Source: Amphiduros pacificus
Taxonomy: Eukaryota; Annelida; Polychaeta; Phyllodocida; Hesionidae
Direction of reading: 5' to 3'
Length of the DNA: 64,000 nt
Assembly: GCA_949316495.1 (NCBI GenBank)
Contig: OX439012.1
Span: forward strand, 3,317,059-3,381,058
Of the stretch, positions 1 to 13,561 are shown one piece after another; the stretch's first letter is position 1; every line of letters starts with the position of its first letter. The notes under the pieces were generated by a model. The model was not told where the DNA came from. It did not search any database and was given only the letters and a program-made list of their open reading frames with translations. The translations under genes were made by a program, and so were the position numbers.

Positions 1-211
1 AATATAAATACAACACTTTTCTATGATCTTTTAAAAGGGATAACTTTATACAAGAAACAAAGATGAAATCTTCATGTTGGAATTTATTTTAACGATTTTG
101 TAGCTCAGAGAGAACAAGGCTGACGATTTATTTTTTTATTTTATTTTTTGTGTGCATCGTAGGGTCCTGTACAATCCTGTGGAATTGTAAGATGCTTGTT
201 TTAAAATATGT

Positions 212-223
212 CCACTAGGGGGC
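212..223 (+). promoter_or_regulatory. CTCF-like core motif
   Basis: The sequence CCACTAGGGGGC matches the first 12 positions of the animal CTCF core (CCASYAGRKGGC). The next bases fit less well. It lies about 2.9 kb upstream of the USP48 start codon. Binding is inferred from the motif only. Confidence 0.3.
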
Positions 224-259
224 CTTGTGGTATGCTGCTGAGGCAGGCAGGCAGTGAGA

Positions 260-390
260 GCTCAAGGTTCTTTCAGCCAATCAAATGTATCGTTACAACC
301 TGTAGCGCGAACTCTGAAGACCCAATATGGCGGATATGGGGTACATTTACATCGGTGCTAATTTTTAACAGTCTTTAAAGAGGTAAATAC
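260..390 (+). promoter_or_regulatory. Possible USP48 upstream promoter region
   Basis: This short stretch has a CCAATCA box near 278, CpG-containing sequence near 304-309 and a YY1-like ATGGCGG near 327. A donor-like GAG|GTAAAT follows near 380, which could end a non-coding first exon. The USP48 ATG is directly preceded by a plausible acceptor (TTTTGGCAG|T), so a spliced 5' UTR is reasonable. Nothing here proves a transcription start. The rest of 1-740 shows no gene. Confidence 0.22.
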
Positions 391-770
391 GTAATGATTA
401 TGCATTGATAGCGAGTTAATACGTACTTTATATAACAGAGACTAGTAAAACAGAAAGATTAAGTACTGTGCCGTGTTTAATTACTCGGAATTAACAATTG
501 GAAGTGAAGGTTTCCCTTCCATGTTGTCACTGTTGATCTGCGACAGTGCAAGTCAGGGACAGTGTCTGGAGAGTTCAAAAGGGGTGAACAGCGGGGAGAT
601 CACGCTGGCATGTTTAATATGCTCATTCCTCTCCTGCTTTACAAATAAACATAGATATGTTATTTCTGTGGCATGGAACTAGTAAATTTGACGTCATTTG
701 TCAACAAACATTTAAATTTGCTAGGTAAACATAAATTGAAAAAAAAAACCAAGAAAGGAATGAGCACATA

Positions 771-1047
771 GGCTGATTGCCGATCTCCATAGGTCGATTG
801 CGGGTCGCCATACTGCCCCATTGAAAACAACACACCGGAACTGCACAATTACAATCGGAAGTGCACAAAAAACTCTCTAAAATCTAATCATTAAAAAAAA
901 CAAGATGGTAACCCGCAATCGGCCTATGTTGTTGTTTTTTTCCCCATTGAAAAGTACACACCGGAACTGTACAACTTTACCGGAACCAGAACTGTACAAC
1001 TCCACTATGTTTAATCATTGGTCAGAGAGATTGTCAGGGGGCCTATT
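771..1047. repeat. Dispersed short repeat (about 140-bp MITE-like family), two divergent parts
   Basis: Two related pieces (about 771-860 and 911-1047) share a CCCCATTGAAAA block followed by CACACCGGAACTG and spaced ACTGTACAAC motifs. The 3' piece ends near TTGGTCAGAGAGATTG. The inner flanks CATAGGTCGATTGCGGGT and ACCCGCAATCGGCCTATG are inverted copies of each other. A fuller copy lies at 34818-34957 on the other strand and a fragment at 43246-43335. Non-coding. Confidence 0.6.
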
Positions 1048-1199
1048 AAACCTTATGAGTGCGAACTACTTAGACATCTACGTCTATAAGTTAACTCCGA
1101 ATCAGCAAAACCAATTGACATCTGTAATTTACATCACATCAGATTCAGTTACGACCAATTGCTGCTGTTCACGAGTTGTTTACAACTGCTGAGCTGGAG

Positions 1200-2119
1200 A
1201 AATAATAATAATATCTTTATTCGCACATAAAAACATGGCAATGTAAGTTTTACAATCACTTGTTTCAAAGAGTGATTAAAAAAGTTATATAAAATCAATT
1301 TGTGGTTATATGTAAAATAATTTCATTAATATCATTTTCAGACAAGAGTTCACATGATTTTAAACCATCCCGTACTTCAATCATCTCAATTAATACCTTC
1401 GCATCACTAATTGTCTCTGCAGACGCAGATGCTCTCCAATCATTACCAATCTTACCGACAGACTTGCTAACATTTAAGTCATAGTCATATGATATTTCAC
1501 AATAATTTATACCAGAATTAGACCATGGATTCTTTAGTGCTAAATTAGCCACACTTTTGATAACAGGTGATTCATGTTCTAATGATTTACACATAAATTT
1601 CATGAATCGCTGTTTGAGGCTTATTTCTAGTAGTAGGCAGTCAGACAAAAGTGCCAAAATTTCACAATGAGTGACTGGAGATACTCTCCAAATTATTCTT
1701 AGTGCCTTACGCCATGCAGTACATAAATTATCAACAAGTTTTCCCTTCAACAGCCATAAAGGAGCACCATAGTATGAACAACAATATTGTTTGAATAGTT
1801 TACATTTTATCACAGAATATACATGACTAAAATCAGCCATAAACATATTAAAACTTCTCCAAAATTTGGCAATTGCATCTCTAACCATACTATCTTGGTC
1901 AGTTGTAGATAAACAATGACCCAGATGAACTGCTTTTTGTACACTCTTTAGCACTGTGTTATTAACAATTATTTCCCTGTTGTCAGGTACACATCCTTTA
2001 CCTCTAAAGACAAGAAATTGGCTTTTTCCACCATTAAATAAAACGTCGTATTCATCAGCATATTTTTCACATATTCTTGTTAACTTTATTAAAGCGGAGA
2101 GAAATCTGTTGTTGCTCAT
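1200..2119 (-). mobile_element. 5'-truncated non-LTR retrotransposon (LINE), C-terminal end of the polymerase ORF
   Basis: A 274-codon open frame (2119 to 1295, minus strand) starts inside a reverse transcriptase, just after the catalytic block. It reads KYADEYDVLFNGGKSQFLVF, typical of the RT segment that follows YADD. LGHCLS and a C-terminal region with YCCSYYGAPLW and AWRKALRIIW follow, as in CR1/L2/jockey-like LINEs. The 3' end (to the left on the + strand) has AATAAAG and a short ATT repeat tail. The 5' part including YADD is missing, as expected from 5' truncation. The frame is uninterrupted, so the insertion is fairly young. The clade is not certain. Confidence 0.75.
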
Positions 2120-2159
2120 TCAGTTATTCACGTTAAATTAATAGAGCTTAATTTTATAT

Positions 2160-3060
2160 TTGTGAAACTATTATTAAGATTTGATGGCATATCAAGTTTC
2201 ACTTGTATAGTTGCCGTTGGATCAACTTCTTAAATATTTGGTAGAACAAAATCTTGATACCACAACAAAATACTGAATTACTGAAACCAATCATGGCCTT
2301 TTCTTCCAGACAGAAATTAAGCTTCTTTTTCCAATTTCTAGATAGAAAACTATATTTTTGTAAAACTCTACTGTCTGAAATATCAGTCTTAAAATTTTGA
2401 TAACATTCTGTGCATTGGTAGGAGGTTTATTCCTTTTCACCAGTCAGACCTTCAGATTAAGATTTTTGAGTCACTTGGTAAATATTATGAATAGTCTACT
2501 TGCCCTGAAATAAATTTTACTCACTTACCCTGACTTGGAAAGTAAAATATGAGAAGTCTACTTACTACAATTCAACCAAAACCCAAACCCATTCTTGATT
2601 GATTTGACTAGTAAATAAATGGATTAATTTTCACAATAATTTTAAATACAAATTGAAGAAGAGGACAAGATTAATATTTGTTCTTGAGTGCTGGATATAT
2701 GATTTTTTTGAGTGATTGAACCATCAGGCAAGAGGAACAGAAGCAAGCGCTCTATGTCAAGACAATCAATTAATACACAATATTTACTGTACCCAGTAAA
2801 GCTATGTTCAGAGTTTTATTCCTGCTCTGCCAAAAATATTCATCTATCTTATAAATTCTTCTGATCTGCTCTCCCGGATTTTTAGCTTGTCTGCAAAAAT
2901 TTGACAGGATTGGCTAAAGAGACCAGTGCATGATGGGAAATATTCTGTGAAAATGACGAGAAATATTTTGTGAAAATGTAAAAATGCAGTGGATATGGGA
3001 GAGCCAATAGCGAGAATTCAGCAGAGGTAAAGATATACTCTGAATGAGATTGGATCTTGA
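2160..3060. other. Upstream non-coding sequence, nothing recognised
   Basis: This is AT-rich sequence between the LINE fragment and the USP48 start. I see no exon, RNA gene or repeat family that I can name. It probably holds USP48 5' UTR intron or promoter sequence. Confidence 0.4.
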
Positions 3061-3076
3061 TTATTATTTTGGCAGT

Positions 3077-6000
3077 ATGGCCCCGAAGCAGCAGCTAGAG
3101 AAGCAGGCATGGCAGTGGGCGGAGTCTACCGAGCCCTCGGCCGTCAACAAGGACCATGTGGAGACAGCCTACCGAATCCACCTCAAGCCCTGCAAGACCT
3201 CCTGCAGGTAAGCTCAGAAATCATGTCATCACAAGTAGTGGTTGCTATTCACACTTACAATCTGTGCCCATTTTAAACTGCAGTTGACTGACCCCACTAG
3301 CACAGTTGGTAGAGCGTAGGATCTGTGCCTTTGTTGGTTATATAAGTGGAGGACAGGAAGTGGTGTGTTTGACTCCCGCTGCCAGCAGGTTAAAAGGCTC
3401 GAAAATCGACCTGATATGGCCATAGTTGCTGAAAGGGTCATAAAAACACCATTTCATATAAAAGCAATTGATGCAGTTCAAGTCTGATGGTTTGAAGCTG
3501 TCCTTAAAATATAGAGGTGAGGCCCCCAGTTTAATATAGACTTTCCCCCCTCCCCCATTAATCAACAGGTTTTACATTCGACCAAGCCATGTGCTGAAAC
3601 TTGCTAAATTCTAGTTCAAACTCCTACTTGGTGTATGATTAGCATTTGATGGGGAATTGAAAAAAGTGTCTGGTTTCACTTTCCATGAAGGATGAGGTAT
3701 GTGGAATGATTTAGAAGCCTAGAATTGCACTTTCTTTTCTTTAAAAAAAGAATGTATTAAAAATTTACTTGAAACTATCACTTTGCATGAAGTTTATAAA
3801 CTTAATAATTTATAAATTTCATTTAGATTTGTTGGGTTAAAGTTTAGGATATAGAGGTTTGAGATGACTATGGTTTATTCAGGCGGAACTGTGCGGGGAA
3901 TCCTTGGTGTCTGAATGGTCTGGGAGAACGCGAATGGCTGCAGGAGATAGATGACAGTTACTGGCACGACATCGAGGATCCCAACAATGAGCGCCGCAAA
4001 GAGGTGAGATCTCTCCGCTATCTGGATCCTCAATTGTTTTAGTACTTGAGATGTGATGGGCATCTCCCAGCATGCACTATACCAAGTAACTGTGGTAACG
4101 TCTAATTTTATCAATTGTAGGGCAGCTATGTTGGTTTGAAAAATCTTGGAGCAACTTGTTACGTGAACACATTTTTACAGGTAAATAATTTTTCTGCTAT
4201 TGTCTTGTCTCTATATGAGATATCCTCTATATTGTGTCTCTCGTTTAAGAATGATTATTTTAAACATTCCTTAACCCAGTGAAGCAGGTGGCTGACTTCT
4301 TTTCTTGTGATGCTTGTAGGTGTGGTATCATAACCCAGAGTTCCGACAGGCATTGTTTACATGGCGCGAGGATGAAGACGACATTCCATTTCATCTTGAT
4401 CCACCGAAAACAGGTCACTTGTGTTCATGTTTAAAGCATTTTATCAGTATGAATTAAGTCTAAACAGGTTAATCATTTACATATTGAGAAAAGTGAATTT
4501 TTCAAAACAGGTTGATCATGTACATATTTAGAAAAGTGAATTAAGTCTAAACAGGTTAATCATGTACATATTTTGAATAGTGAATTTAGTTTAAACAGGT
4601 TAATTGTGTAGATGGTAAAAAATATGAATTCAGTAAATCTGGCTTTATCTATCGAGATTTCATTATATTCCTCTTGATTTATAACCTGATAGGAGAAAAT
4701 GGTGCCAGGATGTCAGAAACTAAATCGATTGAATCATCAAGTGAAATCCCTCAAGAGTCACAGAATATTAAAATAGGATGCATGACTAAACAAGAAAACT
4801 TGCAGTCCATGGCGCCACCTGCTGAGTGGGAAAATCAACTGCTGCCGAGCTCTGTCTGTGGTCACATGAGATTGATATTTGCTCTTCTACAGTTTTCAAA
4901 ACGAAGGTGAGCTAATGACAATCCAAAAAGTTGGATCTCAGCATTTACTTTGTAGAGAATAGTAATAACCATTTAAGTTGATAGTGATATAGTATTACAC
5001 CTGAGTATAAATGTGATCAAAAGTAAGTCATTGGGATGGGGAGTGGCTCAGTGGTGAGGTGTTTAGGGTCAGTGTTGTGTGTTCCTATTTTGATCACATA
5101 TATATATATATATATGTTGTAGATACATAGATCCGGACCACTTTATCAAGTTCCTGGGTCTGGATGCAGGACAGCAGCAGGATGCTCAGGAGTTCTCCAA
5201 GCTGCTCATGTCACTACTGGAAGACTCTCTCACCCAGAAGTCTGGAGATAATCTGATCCAGCAGCAGTTTGGAGGCTCGTACAACTACGTCACCCAGTAA
5301 GTCATCTCACTGCATAGACCTATATACATGTGCCATTAAATATATCTCCTTGAAATGCCATTGAGTCTCAGTTCCTTGTACTCACTAAGTTTTCCATACT
5401 TGAGCCATGCATTAATCCCCCATATCTGGACAGTAAAGTAAATCCACCATACTTGTGCAATGTGAATTCTTTGTCTGGAGTCTCTAGTAAATCTTTCTCC
5501 ATAAAATGTGATTTTCCCCTTTTACTTTTCACACAAAAGCAGAAGTATGTTAATGATTGTCCTGACATGTATGATTTAATTTTTTAGCAAAATTTTATTT
5601 TGTTATTGTTATGTATTGATCATGTGACTAACCCGGATCAAGCCTAGATTAAGATAATCTTGAGCAGATCAAAGGTGATAAGTAAATGTTTTCATTTCAG
5701 ATGTAAAAATTGTGGAAGAGGATCGCCAAGACCGTCACAGTTCTTTGAGTTAGATCTGAACATCAAGGGTCACAAGGATCTCCTGGAATGCATTAGTGAG
5801 TTCTTGCAGGTCAGTGTGTCACTTATGCCAGCTATATTAGTCAAATCTTAGAAGAAAAAGAAGAAAAAAACTCAGGTTACATAAAAAATCAATTTCCAGT
5901 AGTATTTTTCCACATGTGATGACAGTAGTATTTCTCCATATGTGATGACAGTAGTATTTCTCCATATGTGATGGCAGTATTTCTCTAGATGCAGTATCTC

Positions 6001-9000
6001 TATGTGATAGCAGTATCTATGTGGTACCAATATTTATGTGATAGCAGTATCTCTAGATGTGATGGCAGTATTTCTCTAGATGTGATAGTATTCTTTCTCT
6101 AAATGTTACAGCAGTATCTATATGTGATAGCAGTATTTCTATATGTGACAGCAGTATTTCTTAATGTGACAGCAGTATTTGTCTCTATTTCACAGGAGGA
6201 GAAACTTGAAGGAGACAACCAGTATTTCTGTGAGCATTGCAACAGCAAGCAGAATGCCATCCGGAGAATCGAGATGAAGTCCCTGCCCCAGGTGCTCAAT
6301 ATGCAGCTCCTCAGGTTCGTCTTTGAAAGGTGAGCACCTCACTCAGCAAGAGGGTAATTAACAGTATCGACAATGAGTGCCCCCTGGTTGCAGAAAAAGA
6401 AAATAACCAAAAACATGTACTGTATGGGAAATAGTAAACTGCCTTAAAGGAATTGATGATTCCTGGATTGCCATATGTTAGTTAACATGTTTAAGATCCT
6501 GCCATATTATGAAATGGTTGAAATGCTATTATTATACATGTCATGTTGTTTATGATGTTATGGTATAAGATAAAATATGGTTACTTACAGGAAAACAGGT
6601 CACAAGAAGAAATTAAATACTTACATCCAGTTCCCTGAAACCCTTGATATGAGCAAATATGTTGGAAAACCAGGTATGTACCAAAAACTGATTAATCCTT
6701 TCATTTATTTGTACATATTTTAGATTGATGCGAAGATATTTACTGAGATTTATGTGTCTCATGACATTTCACATTTAGATAATACATGTCTTCTTGACAT
6801 TTCATTGATAAGTCTGCATTTTCACAGAGGGGGAGTATGTGTACAGTCTGAGTGCCGTGCTGATCCACCGTGGACCCAGTGCGTACAGCGGACACTATGT
6901 GGCACACATACAGGTAGGTGTGTACAACAAACTCTCCACCCTTATGCTAGCTGTATACAGGTAGGTGTGTACAACAAACCCTCCACTCCTGTGTTACCTG
7001 TATACAGGTAGGTGTGTACAACAAACCCTCCACTCTTATGTTACCTGTATACAGGTAGGTGTGTACAACGAACTCTCCACTCTTATGCTAGCTGTGTACA
7101 GGTAGGTGTGTACAACAAACTCTCCACCCTTATGCTAGCTGTGTACAGGTAGGTGTGTACAACAAACTCTCCACTCCAGTGTAACCTGTATACAGGTAGG
7201 TGTGTACAACAAACTCTCCACTCCTGTGTTACCTGTATACAGGTAGGTGTGTACAACAAACTCTCCACTCCTGTGTAACCTGTATACAGGTAGGTGTGTA
7301 CAACGAACCCTCCACTCTTGTGTTACCTGTATACAGGTAGGTGTGTACAACAAACTCTCCACCCTTATGCTAGCTGTGTACAGGTAGGTGTGTACAACAA
7401 ACCCTCCACTCCTGTGTTACCTCTGTACAGGTAGGTGTGTACAACAAACTCCACCCTTGTGTTACCTGTATACAGGTAGGTGTGTACAACAAACTCTCCA
7501 CTCTTTTGTTACCTGTGTACAGGTAGGTGTGTACAACGAACCCTCCACTCCTGTGTTACCTCTGTACAGGTAGGTGTGTACAACAAACTCTCCACTCCTG
7601 TGTAACCTGTATACAGGTAGGTGTGTACAACAAACTCTCCACTCCTGTGTAACCTGTATACAGGTAGGTGTGTACAACGAACCCTCCACTCTTGTGTTAC
7701 CTGTATACAGGTAGGTGTGTACAACAAACTCTCCACCCTTATGCTAGCTGTGTACAGGTAGGTGTGTACAACAAACCCTCCACTCCTGTGTTACCTCTGT
7801 ACAGGTAGGTGTGTACAACAAACTCTCCACTCCTGTGTTACCTCTGTACAGGTAGGTGTGTACAACAAACTCTCCACTCCTGTGTTACCTCTGTACAGGT
7901 AGGTGTGTACAACAAACTCTCCACTCTTATGTTACCTGTATACAGGTAGGTGTGTACAACAAACTCTCCACTCCTGTGTTACCTGTGTACAGGTAGGTGT
8001 GTACAACAAACTCTCCACTCTTATGCTAGCTGTGTACAGGTAGGTGTGTACAACAAACCCTCCACTCTTATGTTACCTGTATACAGGTAGGTGTGTACAA
8101 CAAACCCTCCACTCTTATGTTACCTGTATACAGGTAGGTGTGTACAACAAACTCTCCACTCTTATGCTAGCTGTGTACAGGTAGGTGTGTACAACGAACT
8201 CTCCACTCCTGTGTTACCTCTGTACAGGTAGGTGTGTACAACAAACTCTCCACTCTTATGCTAGCTGTGTACAGGTAGGTGTGTACAACAAACTCTCCAC
8301 TCTTATGCTAGCTGTGTACAGGTAGGTGTGTACAACAAACCCTCCACTCTTATGTTACCTGTATACAGGTAGGTGTGTACAACAAACCCTCCACTCTTAT
8401 GTTACCTGTATACAGGTAGGTGTGTACAACAAACTCTCCACCCTTATACTAGCTGTATACAGGTAGGTGTGTACAACAAACTCTCCACCCTTATGCTAGC
8501 TGTATACAGGTAGGTGTGTACAACGAACTCTCCACTCCTGTGTTACCTCTGTACAGGTAGGTGTGTACAACAAACTCTCCACTCTTATGCTAGCTGTGTA
8601 CAGGTAGGTGTGTACAACAAACTCTCCACTCTTATGCTAGCTGTGTACAGGTAGGTGTGTACAACAAACCCTCCACTCTTATGTTACCTGTATACAGGTA
8701 GGTGTGTACAACGAACCCTCCACTCTTGTGTTACCTGTATACAGGTAGGTGTGTACAACGAACCCTCCACTCTTGTGTTACCTGTATACAGGTAGGTGTG
8801 TACAACAAACTCTCCACCCTTATGCTAGCTGTGTACAGGTAGGTGTGTACAACAAACCCTCCACTCCTGTGTTACCTCTGTACAGGTAGGTGTGTACAAC
8901 AAACTCTCCACTCCTGTGTTACCTCTGTACAGGTAGGTGTGTACAACAAACTCTCCACTCCTGTGTTACCTCTGTACAGGTAGGTGTGTACAACAAACTC

Positions 9001-12000
9001 TCCACTCTTATGTTACCTGTATACAGGTAGGTGTGTACAACAAACTCTCCACTCCTGTGTTACCTGTGTACAGGTAGGTGTGTACAACAAACTCTCCACT
9101 CTTATGCTAGCTGTGTACAGGTAGGTGTGTACAACAAACCCTCCACTCTTATGTTACCTGTATACAGGTAGGTGTGTACAACAAACCCTCCACTCTTATG
9201 TTACCTGTATACAGGTAGGTGTGTACAACAAACTCTCCACTCTTATGCTAGCTGTGTACAGGTAGGTGTGTACAACGAACTCTCCACTCCTGTGTTACCT
9301 CTGTACAGGTAGGTGTGTACAACAAACTCTCCACTCTTATGCTAGCTGTGTACAGGTAGGTGTGTACAACAAACTCTCCACTCTTATGCTAGCTGTGTAC
9401 AGGTAGGTGTGTACAACAAACCCTCCACTCTTATGTTACCTGTATACAGGTAGGTGTGTACAACAAACCCTCCACTCTTATGTTACCTGTATACAGGTAG
9501 GTGTGTACAACAAACTCTCCACCCTTATACTAGCTGTATACAGGTAGGTGTGTACAACAAACTCTCCACCCTTATGCTAGCTGTATACAGGTAGGTGTGT
9601 ACAACGAACTCTCCACTCCTGTGTTACCTCTGTACAGGTAGGTGTGTACAACAAACTCTCCACTCTTATGCTAGCTGTGTACAGGTAGGTGTGTACAACA
9701 AACTCTCCACTCTTATGCTAGCTGTGTACAGGTAGGTGTGTACAACAAACCCTCCACTCTTATGTTACCTGTATACAGGTAGGTGTGTACAACGAACCCT
9801 CCACTCTTGTGTTACCTGTATACAGGTAGGTGTGTACAACAAACTCTCCACTCTTGTGTTACCTGTGTACAGGTAGGTGTGTACAACAAACTCTCCACCC
9901 TTATGCTAGCTGTGTACAGGTAGGTGTGTACAACAAACCCTCCACTCTTGTGTTACCTGTGTACAGGTAGGTGTGTACAACAAACCCTCCACTCTTGTGT
10001 TACCTGTGTACAGGTAGGTGTGTACAACAAACTCTCCACCCTTATGTTACCTGTATACAGGTAGGTGTGTACAAACTCTCCACTCCTGTGTAACCTCTGT
10101 ACAGGTAGGTGTGTACAACAAACTCTCCACTCCTGTGTTACCTCTGTACAGGTAGGTGTGTACAACAGTCACCAATCATGTGGATTGTGTCAAGGACAAA
10201 TAGGCCTCAAATCAATGTTATTTTTTTATGGGCATATTAAGAAGAAAAAAAACTTGCATTAATCAGTTTATAATGAAAACTATCACATACCTATATTCCT
10301 GCCCTGATATTTGCCCATTGAAAATGTATAAGAACCTTGTTTTAAAACCTGGGTGATAACACTTGTTATTGCACAAGATTTATGCCTGATATTGCTACCT
10401 GATTTTGCTAATTTGTGACGTCATATCAAGGCACTCCACAGGGCTATAACTTGAAGTAGTAACTATGCTTTTAATTTCTCCATGATTTGCACTGTCATCT
10501 GTTGAAGTGTCATCGTGAGGCACTGGAGGGTAAACTATATAACAAAAAAGTATTACATTAGATCATGATGTCATCAAAGGCATTTTCTATTTGATAGTAC
10601 TAGAATGATGTCAAAAATGTTAACTTACTTCATTGGATGTTAGAGTTAACACTGCCGTTGTCACATCATTGCTAGTACTGAAACATTCCCATCTCACATA
10701 GCTCCTTTTCTGTTCTTTTTGTTTTAAACTTACTGATGGCCTAATATTTATTCCAGTATGTGCTAACTGTCATATTTGTATAATTGTGCAATAAACCCTT
10801 AGAAATGATTTTTAAAAAATTCAATCTTTTTATGAAACAAAATTGAGTGACTATAAAATGAAATAGAGATGTAAATAGCTTATAATATCAATTTATGCTT
10901 TGTTTAATTGTTCAGGATCGTAGCTCTGAAGACTGGTATAAATTTAATGATGAAGACATTGAAAAGATGGGAGGCAAAAACCTGCAGCTTGGGAATGAGG
11001 AGGATGTTGGTAAGTACCCAGAAGTAGGGTATTGCTGGTTTGTGTACAGGCCTTTACATACGCAATGGCCCAGTGGCCCGGGGCCACCAGATCCTCTGTT
11101 TGGGCCAGTGAATTCTCTGTTATAATGGCCCAGTTAGACAACCATATTTTTGGTCTTTTAGTAGCCCAAACTGTCTTGATTTTATTTTAATCCTTGATAA
11201 AGATTTGTTTCATATCACAATCAATGGACTTGTAGATTTTGATTGGGACAAGTAACTAGTCACTATAGTCACTAGTCACTATATATAAACAGCCTTATAT
11301 ACAATGCTCTTTATTGTATCACACATCCTATTATTCTTAGAAACGTTGGGCCACCATTTCTTTTGCTCTGGTGGCCCAACTGGGCAACCATCATTTTTCT
11401 CTTTATGTCAAGGCCTGATTGTATCTATCATAAATGTGTACACACAATCTCTTTATTACTGGAAGATTGAATGAAGCCCTGAAATAAATTTAGGAATAAT
11501 TTTTTCAGAGGGGAAAGGTAGCAAGAAACCACGAACAGTGAAAGGTCACCATGCGTCAAGAAATGCATATATGCTGGTGTACAGGAGAAAGTTTGGGGAT
11601 CAAAAGTTTGGTAAATATTTATCATCTAACCTGTGATTTAAGTTATTATCAAACAATTTGTCTCATTATTTGTCTCAACATTTGTCTCAGCAAACAAAAG
11701 TGACGATCCTTAATTTTTTTATTTAAGCTCCCGTAGCTGAGACAGACCTCAGCATGTTGCCACAGCGAGTTCAGAAATACGTTGAGCTGGACAACATGAG
11801 ATTTGAGGACTGGATTACAGAAATGTCCCAAATGAGGGTGAGTAAAGAAAGAAATATCACAGATGAGTGTAAACGGAGAGAAATGTCCCAAATGAGGGTG
11901 AGTATAGAAAGAAATATCACAGATGAGGGTAAACAGGGAGAAATGTCCCAAATGAGGGTGAGTAAAGAAAGAAATATCACAGATGAGTGTAAACGGAGAG

Positions 12001-13525
12001 AAATGTCCCAAATGAGGGTGAGTATAGAAAGAAATATCACAGATGAGGGTAAATAGGGAGAAATGTCCCAAATGAGGGTGAATAAAGAAAGAAATACCAA
12101 AGATGAGTGTAAACGGAGAGAAATGTCCCAAATGAGGGTGAGTATAGAAAGAAATATCACAGATGAGGGTAAATAGGGAGAAATGTCCCAAATGAGGGTT
12201 AATAAAGAAAGAAATACCAAAGATGAGTGTAAACGGAGAGAAATGTCCCAAATGAGGGTGAGTATAGAAAGAAATATCACAGATGAGGGTAAATAGGGAG
12301 AAATGTCCCAAATGAGGGTGAGTAAAGAAAGAAATACCAAAGATGAGTGTAAACGGAGAGAAATGTCCCAAATGAGGGTGAGTATAGAAAGAAATATCAC
12401 AGATGAGGATAAATAGGGAGAAATGTCCCAAATGAGGGTGAGTAAAGAAAGAAATATCACAGATGAGGGTTAATAGAAAAAAATGTTCCAAATGAGTGTT
12501 AATATTAATGTCCCATAGGAGGGTTAATAGAGATATAAATGTCCCATAGGAGGGTTAATAAAGATATAAATATCCCATAGGAGGGTTAATAGAGATTTAA
12601 ATGTCCCATAGGAGGGTTAATAGAGATATAAATATCCCATAGGAGGGTTAATAGATATTTAAATGACCCACAGGAGGGTGATTAGAGATTTAAATGTCCC
12701 ACAGGATGGTTAATAGAGATATAAATGTCCCACAGGAGGGTTAATAGATATTTAAATGACCCACAGGAGGGTTAATAGATATTTAAATGTCCCACATGAG
12801 GGTTAATAGAATGAACTGGAAAAAAAAATGAATGATGTCATCGTGAGGCAATTATCTACTTGTATTGATATTTAATAAGCAAAGAAGAATGCAGCTGAAA
12901 GAGCGATGTTACGATTTTCGGTCTTGGAATGGACGCACAATAGAATGGTTATGTGTGTTGGAAAGAACATAAAAAATGTGACATATTGGTGTGAAAAGCA
13001 TGACAATATTAGCAAAGTTTTGACAAGTTTTATGAAAATTGAAGATGATTGCAGCTCGAGTTGCAATAAATGATCATATTTTATGCATATTGCAAGATTA
13101 GATTTCAATGTATTTATGCATCTATGATAATTTAATCATGTCATTTATGAAATGTATTTTACGAGAAAGTATCTCTTCAATATTAATATAATATTTCTGT
13201 GTGTGTAGGAGAAGAACGTGGAGGTTGGGCGGTGCAGGCAGGAGGAGGTGAGGACGCTGTATAAGATGATGGGTGTGAGCAGCGTGGGGTGCGAGCCGTA
13301 CGAGCTGATCTCCACCAGGTGGCTACAAGACTGGACCAGGGCGGAGAAGGTAGAACGAGTTCCACCCGTAGACAACTCCAAACTCACATGCTCCCACTGC
13401 AAGTATGTCACTCACCTTCTGACTATAAATTGTCAGGGTTTTTTCTCCGTAAAATCCTTGGGCTTCCCATTGGTGACACTGAGCTTTAATGTTTCTTGTT
13501 TTTAAAACCAATGTAAAATAAAGAA

Positions 13526-13561
<36 letters not shown>

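Noticed and set aside
6908-10166. CRISPR-like regular repeat array
   Set aside because: The units are contiguous, without unique spacers, and lie in a spliced animal gene.
11649-12491. Minus-strand frames of 280 and 229 codons ([18 protein letters not shown] repeats)
   Set aside because: They are antisense shadows of the 60-bp intron array, with no start context or conserved domain.
10510-12860. Shared phrase GTCATCGTGAGGCA near 10510 and 12838
   Set aside because: Two short matches only. The flanks do not align, so they cannot be called a repeat family.
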